NCBI GenBank assembly: GCA_945860255.1
Contig: CAMAQI010000117.1
Location: forward strand, 1 to 7,388
Source of the DNA: Methylacidiphilum caldifontis
GTDB taxonomy: Bacteria; Verrucomicrobiota; Verrucomicrobiia; Methylacidiphilales; CAMAQI01
Reading direction: 5' to 3'
Length of the DNA: 7,388 nt
This document shows positions 1 to 5,254 of the stretch, piece after piece. The notes under the pieces were generated by a model. The model did not search any database. It was not told where the DNA came from and saw only the letters and a list, made by a program, of their open reading frames with translations. Position 1 is the stretch's first letter. Every line of letters starts with the position of its first letter. The position numbers and the translations under genes are program-made.

Positions 1-150
1 ACGGCGGTTGTGAAGACCTACCCAACAACGACTCATGCTCATACGGTGGAGTATCGACTTTCGGATAAAGAGGAGTTGGATGCACTTTTTAAAAGTGCAC
101 GTTCAAGCTTGCTCAATGCGACTACAGGGACCTATAAAGTAAAAGAGTAA
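1..150 (+). CDS. C-terminal end of an unrecognised protein (5' truncated)
   Basis: Frame 1 is open from the window edge to a TAA at 148-150, giving the last 49 residues of a protein whose start lies outside the window. The visible part begins TAVVKTYPTTTHAHTVEYRL, continues through an acidic, probably helical stretch (SDKEELDALFKSARSSLL) and ends in a Thr-rich, lysine-tipped tail (TTGTYKVKE). I recognise no family, and no signal peptide or membrane segment lies in this part. It is taken as coding because the frame is uninterrupted, the composition is protein-like, and the next gene on the same strand has its ribosome binding site only 8 bases after the stop, as in a polycistronic message. Its role may be tied to that of the Hint-like gene downstream, but this rests on proximity alone. 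Confidence 0.7.
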   Translation, partial: TAVVKTYPTTTHAHTVEYRLSDKEELDALFKSARSSLLNATTGTYKVKE

Positions 151-157
151 TTAAAAC

Positions 158-163
158 GGGAGA
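158..163 (+). promoter_or_regulatory. Ribosome binding site that selects the ATG at 170
   Basis: GGGAGA lies at 158-163, with the GGAG core at 159-162. Two in-frame ATGs follow. The one at 164 is a single base from the core, too close for initiation. The one at 170 is 7 bases away, a normal spacing. The downstream protein therefore most likely starts MADVTTM at 170. Confidence 0.65.
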
Positions 164-169
164 ATGATT

Positions 170-772
170 ATGGCTGATGTAACGACGATGAAATGTTATG
201 CGACTCTGAATACTCGGGTTTACTGTGATATGGGATCTGTTTTTTTAAAAATCGTCGTGAATAACGGGGAGTTTACCGGATTCGCCTTCAATCCGCAGTT
301 GGGACGACTTGAGGCCGTTACGGTGAAGATTATTCCTGCAGGTGAGGGGGAGCTTGTTCGTGTAACGACGAATAGTGGGCCGTATGATGTCGGTAAAAGC
401 CAAGCCTTTCGTGGACAGGATGGAAATCCGATTGCCGTTGAGGATATAAAAGTGGGAACGGCACTGCATTCCGCGATTTTAGAGAATAATAACGGATTTA
501 TTTTTACAAAAACCGGTGGAGCGATGGTGACATTGATGGAGCTTTTGGAAGCCGACCTTTTTGGGGGGATTTTTAATGAGAGTCGGATTAAGCCAGAGAC
601 ACAACACCCCGCTCAAATCGTGACTAAGATTGAGGAGCTCGGGACCGGGCCCCTTTTTGAGCTTCAAGTGATGACGAGTAAGACGAAAGATGACATGACG
701 AAGGGGAGCGGTCACAATGTATTTTTGTGGCCCGATGGGACCTCATTTGGGGCCGGGGTATTTATTTATTAG
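170..772 (+). CDS. Hint-like (hedgehog/intein-fold) protein, probably catalytically degenerate
   Basis: This is a 200-residue soluble protein with no signal peptide or membrane segment; the start at 170 is chosen from the GGAG spacing. Its blocks resemble the Hint fold in order. An N-terminal Cys-containing strand CDMGSVFL begins at residue 19. LGRLEAVTV (44-52) follows. VRVTTNSGPYDV (63-74) leads to a DG turn and IAVEDIKVG (88-96), much like the 'pAeDLkvGd' element of inteins. Near the end come LFELQV (162-167) and HNVFL (182-186), followed by a DG turn (189-190), as in intein blocks F and G. Key residues differ: the block B Thr-x-x-His is replaced by G-K-S-Q, and the protein ends FIY rather than in the usual His-Asn. 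If the fold is right, self-splicing or autoprocessing is unlikely. The gene starts 19 bases after the preceding stop, so the two are probably cotranscribed. Coding status is secure; the Hint assignment is pattern-based and tentative. Confidence 0.6.
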   Translation: MADVTTMKCYATLNTRVYCDMGSVFLKIVVNNGEFTGFAFNPQLGRLEAVTVKIIPAGEGELVRVTTNSGPYDVGKSQAFRGQDGNPIAVEDIKVGTALHSAILENNNGFIFTKTGGAMVTLMELLEADLFGGIFNESRIKPETQHPAQIVTKIEELGTGPLFELQVMTSKTKDDMTKGSGHNVFLWPDGTSFGAGVFIY

Positions 773-791
773 TCTTCATTTTGAACGACCG

Positions 792-934
792 AACAGAGGT
801 AAGTTCACAGAAATTGAAACCGCTGATCTTCGCTGATTGACACTGATTTAAAACCTTCGTGCTCTTTGTGCCTAGTGAAGTAAACTTCCTAAAGCATTTA
901 AGCGATTCAGCTATCAGGCTAATAGGCTATCCAG
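792..934. repeat. Mosaic of decayed short-period direct repeats in a convergent spacer
   Basis: The 176-base spacer 773-948, between the Hint-like gene and the GNAT gene, contains no convincing gene but several short imperfect direct-repeat arrays end to end. At 793-812 a weak pair, ACAGAGG and CACAGAA, is separated by 6 bases. At 821-850 there are three 10-base units: CGCTGATCTT, CGCTGATTGA, CACTGATTTA. At 856-880 there are two clear 9-base units, TTCGTGCTC and TTTGTGCCT, then a decayed AGTGAAG. At 910-933 there are three 8-base units: GCTATCAG, GCTAATAG, GCTATCCA. From general familiarity, similar runs (CGCAGAT-, CACAGAG-, CACGAAG- and GGCTAT-type) recur between genes in unrelated bacteria, but I cannot search for them here. 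No strong intrinsic terminator is visible for either converging gene. Confidence 0.7.
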
Positions 935-948
935 TGATGATCGAGAGA

Positions 949-1488
949 CTATTGGATCGGGGGAGTCAGATCTTCTTGATGAAGATTTTCGACGATTTTT
1001 TTTGTCGAATTAAATTTCGGATAAAGATATTTAGCACTCGGAAGATTTGCCCGAGTGATCACTCGTGCTTTTTCAACTCCTTTGTCCTTGAGATAGGCAA
1101 GGGCGGCATAAAGCAGGGAGGTTCCAAGTCCGTTACAGCGATATTCTAAGGAGACATAGACCCCAGCGACGAGAGGAAGAAAAAGATCCTCTTTTTCACT
1201 CACGAGAGTTGCGGCAATAACCCGTGTGCCATCTCGAATCGCTAACATCGTGACTTCGTTCCGTGGAACATATTGATGGATTGCGGTTGAAATAAGGTTC
1301 ATCCGTTGATCCATGAAGGCACTCCATCCATTTTCACTGGAAAGAGAGCGATGCATCATGAGTTCGACCGCTTTGGAATCGGCAATACCGAGGACTTCAA
1401 GGTGAAGTCGGTTGGCGAGTTTGGCATCGAAGGCTGGAAGGGATTTAAGATCCCATTCGAATTCCCACCATTTAATTAGATTAAGCAT
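949..1488 (-). CDS. GNAT-family N-acetyltransferase
   Basis: This 179-residue protein is predicted to transfer an acetyl group from acetyl-CoA to an amine; the substrate cannot be told. Motif A, the acetyl-CoA pyrophosphate loop, is GVYVSLEYRCNGLGTSLL at 109-126, with the Arg-x-x-Gly-x-Gly signature R117-C-N-G120-L-G122. Motif B follows as N148, A152 and LYPKF (155-159), the usual 'N..A..lY.k.GF' element with Asn-Ser in place of the Gly-Phe. The length suits a single GNAT domain with a slightly long N-terminus. Translation starts 30 bases after the secG stop with no promoter or Shine-Dalgarno sequence between, so it appears to be the last gene of the gapA cluster. Function in that cluster is unknown. 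The C-terminus contains an A8 tract (mRNA sense, about codons 162-165), but the frame stays GNAT-like across it. Confidence 0.85.
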   Translation of the reverse strand: MLNLIKWWEFEWDLKSLPAFDAKLANRLHLEVLGIADSKAVELMMHRSLSSENGWSAFMDQRMNLISTAIHQYVPRNEVTMLAIRDGTRVIAATLVSEKEDLFLPLVAGVYVSLEYRCNGLGTSLLYAALAYLKDKGVEKARVITRANLPSAKYLYPKFNSTKKIVENLHQEDLTPPIQ

Positions 1489-1518
1489 AGTATAAGGGTA
1501 ACGATTTTAAACGGCCCT

Positions 1519-1920
1519 TTATTTCTTAACAGGTTGTGGGGTAGGCGCTGAAGGAGCAGGAACAGAGGCTGCAGGGATCTCTGGAGTAACTGGTGTACTT
1601 GGAGTCACTGCGGTTGGTGCCGGGGCAGCTGCTTCAGTCGCTTGAAGTTCTTCTTGAATCGCTGATTGTTTTTTATTTTTATAAGCAAGGGAAGAGGCGA
1701 GTAACGTTGCTGATAGCAAGAAAGCAATCGCAAGAATTGAAGTCGCTTTGACAAGGACACTTGAGGTTTGAGCCCCGAACATGGAGTCGGTGATTCCTCC
1801 GCCAAACGATGCCCCGATTCCGTCGTTTTTACTCCGTTGCATGAGCACGATAAGAACCATGAACACGCAGGAGAAGACGTTGATAATACTGAGGATGACA
1901 ATAGTGATAGTTAATAACAT
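1519..1920 (-). CDS. secG: Preprotein translocase subunit SecG
   Basis: SecG is the small, non-essential membrane subunit of the SecYEG channel and aids SecA-driven export. From the ATG at 1920 the protein is 133 residues: a first hydrophobic helix (about 2-27), the hallmark cytoplasmic loop QRSKNDGIGASFGGG (28-42) with SMFG at 46-49, and a second helix (about 58-80). A 50-residue Ala/Pro/Thr-rich tail follows and ends PQPVKK, making it longer than the roughly 75-110 residues usual for the family. The frame stays open upstream to an ATG at 1980, but that adds a polar, basic 20-residue leader before the first helix and overlaps tpiA by 19 bases, so the 1920 start is preferred, since SecG normally begins at the first helix. 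The gap from the tpiA stop is 41 bases. No clear Shine-Dalgarno sequence is present. Confidence 0.88.
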   Translation of the reverse strand: MLLTITIVILSIINVFSCVFMVLIVLMQRSKNDGIGASFGGGITDSMFGAQTSSVLVKATSILAIAFLLSATLLASSLAYKNKKQSAIQEELQATEAAAPAPTAVTPSTPVTPEIPAASVPAPSAPTPQPVKK

Positions 1921-1961
1921 AATCCGCTTTCGATAATTTTTAGAGAAACGGAAATCTACGG

Positions 1962-2738
1962 TTAAGCGAGCGCTTGGCAACCCTTTTTCACAAGGGAGGC
2001 AAAAGAACGGGCTTCAAGACTGGCTCCTCCGACGAGAGCTCCATCAATATCTTGTTGTTGGAGAAGTTCTTGGGCGTTCTCTGGCTTGACACTTCCTCCG
2101 TATTGAATGCGGGTTTTGTCAGCGACCGCCTTCCCAAAAAGTTGAGTGAGAATCGTGCGGGAGAAGGCATGGGCCTCTTGGGCTTGATCAGGGGAGGCGG
2201 TTTTTCCAGTGCCGATTGCCCAGACGGGTTCGTAGGCAAGGATGACGGTTTCCATTTCTGCTTCCGTGAATCCGGCAAGACTTTCTTTGATCTGGGACTC
2301 TAACACTGATTTCCAAAGATTACTTTCTCGCTCTTGGAGAGTCTCTCCGTAGCAGAGGATCGGTTTCAAGGTTGAGGTAAGTGCGGTTTTAATTTTTTGA
2401 TTAATTAAGGCATTCGTTTCGCCGAAATATTGACGACGCTCGGAGTGACCGATAATGACGTAACGAACAAAAAGGTCGCGGAGCATTCCGGCCGAGATCT
2501 CTCCAGTAAAGGCCCCTTGGGGGGCTTGATGGAGATTTTGGGCTCCGAGTTCAACGACGGTTTGGCTTTCGAGAAGAGCCCCCGCAGTCTGGAGGGAGGT
2601 AAAGGGGACACAAAGAACGACATCCCCTTCATTCCAATCTTTAAGTTCTGAGAGAATATCTTGAACGAGATTCTTAGATTCGGAAGCGGTTTTATGCATC
2701 TTCCAATTGCCGGCGATAATTTTGCGTCGATAGTTCAT
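1962..2738 (-). CDS. tpiA: Triosephosphate isomerase
   Basis: A cytosolic glycolytic/gluconeogenic enzyme that interconverts dihydroxyacetone phosphate and glyceraldehyde 3-phosphate. The 258 residues cover a complete TIM barrel. Active-site residues are all present: N11 and K13 in GNWKMHK, H98 in IIGHSERR (96-102), and the catalytic base E170 in AYEPVWAIGTGKTA, whose 171-181 part is the phosphate-gripping loop 6. YGGSVKPEN (213-221) and GALVGGASL (233-241) complete the phosphate site. Length and start match the family, with the Met only ten residues before the Asn-Trp-Lys motif. It follows pgk after a 78-base spacer, the widest within the cluster, and has no Shine-Dalgarno sequence. Its product feeds substrate to GapA, encoded two genes upstream. 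No key residue is missing. Confidence 0.97.
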   Translation of the reverse strand: MNYRRKIIAGNWKMHKTASESKNLVQDILSELKDWNEGDVVLCVPFTSLQTAGALLESQTVVELGAQNLHQAPQGAFTGEISAGMLRDLFVRYVIIGHSERRQYFGETNALINQKIKTALTSTLKPILCYGETLQERESNLWKSVLESQIKESLAGFTEAEMETVILAYEPVWAIGTGKTASPDQAQEAHAFSRTILTQLFGKAVADKTRIQYGGSVKPENAQELLQQQDIDGALVGGASLEARSFASLVKKGCQALA

Positions 2739-2816
2739 AGTTTAAATTCAGGCTTAACCGTCAAGGACAATACAAAGAGCGTAAATTTGCTTTTTCTTTT
2801 TTTGGGGAGGTTGGGG

Positions 2817-4028
2817 TTATTTATTCGGGAGACACTCAACCCCTGGGAGAGTGCCATTCTCAAGAAATTCGAGGGAGGCTCCACCGCCTGTGGAGATGAA
2901 AGATACTTTATCCGAGAAACCACTTTTCTTGATCGCTTTTACAGAATCCCCGCCGCCAATGATACTGAGGCAGTTGCTATTTTGAGCGATGACCTCGGCA
3001 ATGGCATAGGTTCCTTTGGAGCATTCCTTAATCTCGAAGACCCCCATTGGGCCGTTCCATAAAACCGTTTTCGCTGAAGCAATCTCTTCCGAGTAGAGCT
3101 TGATCGTTTCGGGACCAATATCGACCCCCTCCCAACCATCGGGAATCAGATCGGCTCCGACATATTTTCCGGGGGAGACGGTCTTCGCTTTAAAATCGAG
3201 TTTTTCAACAACAAAGTTATCGATCGGAAGCAGGAGCTTCACCCCACGGGCCTTGGCTTTTTCAAGAGCGGCTTTGGCGATATCGACTTTATCCGGTTCA
3301 CAAAGAGAGTTTCCGATCTTACGTCCGAGAGCGAGCCCGAACGTATAGGCCATTCCTCCACCGATAATAATCGTCGTGGCTTTGTCGATCATCTTATCGA
3401 TGACCTTAATTTTATCAGAGACTTTAGCCCCGCCGATAATCACAACAAAAGGCTTTTGGGCTTTGTTCAATTCCTCACCGAGGAACTGAAGCTCTTTCTC
3501 CATGAGAAATCCGATCGCTTTTTGAGCAACGAAATGAGTGACCCCTTCCGTCGAGGCATGTGCCCGATGAGCGGCGCCAAAGGCATCGTTGACATAGATA
3601 TCAGCCAATTTGGAGAGAGATTGCGCAAAGGCTTGATCGTTCTTTTCCTCTTCGCTGTAAAAGCGAAGATTTTCCAATAAAAGGAGTGATCCGTTGCTTA
3701 ATCCTTGAACGGCGGCCTCTGCTTTGGGGCCTATACAATCTTCGACAAAGGCAACGGGGCTTCCGAGAAGCTCGCTCAAGCGTTTTGCGACAGGAGCGAG
3801 GCTTTGTTTCGGATCCCGTTGACCTTTCGGACGACCCAAGTGACTCATGAGAATGATCTTCGCTCCCTTCTCTTGAAGATACTTCAAGGTTGGAATCGTC
3901 TCTTGGATACGGGTGTCGTCGGTGATCACCATGACTCCCTCTTTATCATCAAGGGGGACATTGTAATCAACACGGAGGAGAACCCGTTTATTTTCAAGAG
4001 AGAGATCGCGGAGAGTCAGCTTAGGCAT
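2817..4028 (-). CDS. pgk: Phosphoglycerate kinase
   Basis: A cytosolic enzyme that moves the acyl phosphate of 1,3-bisphosphoglycerate to ADP, making ATP and 3-phosphoglycerate; it acts directly after GapA. All 403 residues of a normal two-lobed enzyme are present. In the N-terminal substrate lobe are RVDYNVP (19-25, with D21 and N23), R40, SHLGRPKG (62-69), R122 in ENLRF, and R155 in AHRAHAS. In the nucleotide lobe are AKVSDK (201-206), the WNGPMGVFE hinge segment (324-332), IGGGDS (357-362) and STGGGASLEFLE (379-390). The gene begins 18 bases after the gapA stop and has no Shine-Dalgarno sequence, consistent with cotranscription and perhaps translational coupling. Nothing in the protein looks damaged or unusual. 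Confidence 0.97.
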   Translation of the reverse strand: MPKLTLRDLSLENKRVLLRVDYNVPLDDKEGVMVITDDTRIQETIPTLKYLQEKGAKIILMSHLGRPKGQRDPKQSLAPVAKRLSELLGSPVAFVEDCIGPKAEAAVQGLSNGSLLLLENLRFYSEEEKNDQAFAQSLSKLADIYVNDAFGAAHRAHASTEGVTHFVAQKAIGFLMEKELQFLGEELNKAQKPFVVIIGGAKVSDKIKVIDKMIDKATTIIIGGGMAYTFGLALGRKIGNSLCEPDKVDIAKAALEKAKARGVKLLLPIDNFVVEKLDFKAKTVSPGKYVGADLIPDGWEGVDIGPETIKLYSEEIASAKTVLWNGPMGVFEIKECSKGTYAIAEVIAQNSNCLSIIGGGDSVKAIKKSGFSDKVSFISTGGGASLEFLENGTLPGVECLPNK

Positions 4029-4046
4029 AAGGTCTTTGGTCGATGA

Positions 4047-5093
4047 TTAAAGAGTCGGGATGATGTGTTTGAGCAAATCAACGCAACGGTTGGAGTAACC
4101 CCATTCGTTATCATACCAGCTGACCAATTTGAAGAAACGGCCATGGAGTTCGATTCCGGATCCTGCATCAAAGATGCTGGAGCGGGTATCATGAATGAAA
4201 TCAGAGGAAACGACTTCATCTTCCGTGTAACCGAGAATTCCTTTGAGGTAAGTCTCGCTCGCATTTTTCATGAGGGCACAAATCTCTTTGTAGCTTGTCT
4301 CCTTGGTCGTTTTGACTGTAAGATCGACCACTGAAACCGTTGGGGTTGGCACTCGGAATGACATTCCGGTGAGCTTTCCTTTGACCTCTGGGCAAACTAA
4401 AGCGACCGCTTTTGCGGCACCGGTGGTGGAAGGGATGATGTTGATGGCGGCTGAGCGTCCCCCTTTCCAATCTTTTTTGGAAGGAGCATCGACTGTTTTT
4501 TGAGTTGCTGTGTAGCTATGAACCGTCGTCATGAGTCCCTCTTCGATTCCGATGCCTTCTTTGAGGAGAACGTGAACCACAGGGGCTAAACAGTTGGTGG
4601 TACAAGAGGCATTGGAGATAATCGAATGCTTCGAGGCTTCGTATTTCTCATGATTGACGCCGACAACAACCGTGATGTCTTCCCCTTTTCCTGGAGCACT
4701 GATGATTACTTTTTTGGCGCCGGCAGTGATATGTCCACGTGCTTTATCAGCCTCTGTGAAAAGACCGGTTGATTCGATGACCAGCTCAACGCCGAGTTCT
4801 TTCCAAGGGCAAGCAGCAGGACCTTCTTTCACTCCAAGAACTTGGATCTTGTGACCATTCACCACGAGAACATCATCTTCTGAGAGCGAGGGAGAGGATT
4901 TTTCGCTTGTGACGGTTCCTTTGAATCCTCCTTGAGTGGAGTCATATTTGAGGAGGTAAGCGAGATTGTCGGCAGGGACGAGATCGTTGACCGCAACGAC
5001 ATCGACTGTTTTTCCGAGTAACCCTTGTTCTACAATGGCACGAAAGACTAAGCGTCCAATTCGTCCGAAACCGTTAATAGCAATTTTTGTCAT
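4047..5093 (-). CDS. gapA: Glyceraldehyde-3-phosphate dehydrogenase, type I, NAD-type
   Basis: This tetrameric cytosolic enzyme oxidises glyceraldehyde 3-phosphate to 1,3-bisphosphoglycerate with NAD+ and phosphate. Counting from the second ATG (348 residues), the Rossmann loop GFGRIGR is at 8-14. VND (35-37) supplies an acidic residue that normally favours NAD over NADP. The catalytic motif SNASCTTN has C164, its partner H192 lies in TVHSYTATQ, STTGAAKAV (222-230) binds phosphate, and NEWGYSNR (329-336) closes the active site. Two ATGs are adjacent at the start (5096 and 5093). AGGAG lies 3 bases before the first and 6 before the second, so the second is preferred, a one-residue difference. 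As the first gene of the cluster, next to the only good promoter and Shine-Dalgarno, it probably drives expression of pgk, tpiA, secG and the GNAT gene. A glycolytic rather than purely gluconeogenic role is inferred from VND and the operon. Confidence 0.97.
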   Translation of the reverse strand: MTKIAINGFGRIGRLVFRAIVEQGLLGKTVDVVAVNDLVPADNLAYLLKYDSTQGGFKGTVTSEKSSPSLSEDDVLVVNGHKIQVLGVKEGPAACPWKELGVELVIESTGLFTEADKARGHITAGAKKVIISAPGKGEDITVVVGVNHEKYEASKHSIISNASCTTNCLAPVVHVLLKEGIGIEEGLMTTVHSYTATQKTVDAPSKKDWKGGRSAAINIIPSTTGAAKAVALVCPEVKGKLTGMSFRVPTPTVSVVDLTVKTTKETSYKEICALMKNASETYLKGILGYTEDEVVSSDFIHDTRSSIFDAGSGIELHGRFFKLVSWYDNEWGYSNRCVDLLKHIIPTL

Positions 5094-5099
5094 CATCTT

Positions 5100-5104
5100 C
5101 TCCT
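5100..5104 (-). promoter_or_regulatory. gapA ribosome binding site
   Basis: The minus strand reads AGGAG followed by AAG and two consecutive ATGs. Spacing is 3 bases to the first ATG and 6 to the second, favouring the second as start. It is the only clear Shine-Dalgarno sequence in the minus-strand cluster, which fits strong initiation at its first gene. Confidence 0.75.
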
Positions 5105-5126
5105 AGTTAATATTGAAATCGGGGGA

Positions 5127-5154
5127 AGAATAAGAAAAAGGACAAGGGGGTCAA
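5127..5154 (-). promoter_or_regulatory. Probable sigma-70-type promoter of the gapA cluster
   Basis: The minus strand carries TTGACC (5149-5154) as a -35 element, a 16-base spacer, and TATTCT (5127-5132) as a -10 element. These match the consensus at 5 of 6 and 4 of 6 positions. Initiation would fall near 5120, leaving a leader of about 25 bases that holds the AGGAG site. The upstream stretch 5155-5196 is AT-rich and could act as an UP element. It sits just downstream of the typA terminator, where a new transcription unit is expected. Confidence 0.55.
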
Positions 5155-5196
5155 TGTGAAAAGTAATTTATTGCACGAAAATTTAAACTTATACAT

Positions 5197-5226
5197 AAAA
5201 AGGGCCACGTTTCCGTGGCCCTTTTT
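5197..5226 (-). terminator. Intrinsic terminator of typA, symmetrical
   Basis: AAAAAGGGCCACG and CGTGGCCCTTTTT form a perfect 13-bp stem around a 4-base loop (5210-5213). Eight of the pairs are the GC-rich core. On the minus strand the hairpin ends in a five-T run and lies 28 bases after the typA stop at 5255. Because both flanks are A/T runs, it could also stop plus-strand transcripts. It separates typA from the gapA promoter. Confidence 0.88.
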
Positions 5227-5254
5227 AAATTTCATTTTCGGTTGAGAAAAGCGA

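Noticed and set aside
876..891. Hairpin GAAG/CTTC in the convergent spacer as a terminator
   Set aside because: The stem has only four pairs and no T run follows, too weak to call.
997..1004. A8 run (mRNA sense) in the GNAT gene, in the phase of a -1 slippery heptamer
   Set aside because: No convincing stimulatory structure is visible, the zero frame keeps GNAT-like sequence on both sides, and the -1 frame gives a basic, serine-rich tail ending in the spacer.
859..1149. 96-codon plus-strand reading frame
   Set aside because: It begins inside the repeat mosaic and then runs antisense through the GNAT gene, whose motifs are clear. It resembles no family.
1921..1980. Upstream in-frame extension of secG to an ATG at 1980, overlapping tpiA
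   Set aside because: It would add a polar, basic 20-residue leader before the first helix. SecG normally begins at that helix, and the ATG at 1920 fits.
2739..2770. Promoter-like TTGACG or TTGTCC with an AT-rich hexamer before tpiA
   Set aside because: The possible -10 element lies only two bases before the ATG, or the spacing is wrong, so transcription would start inside the gene.
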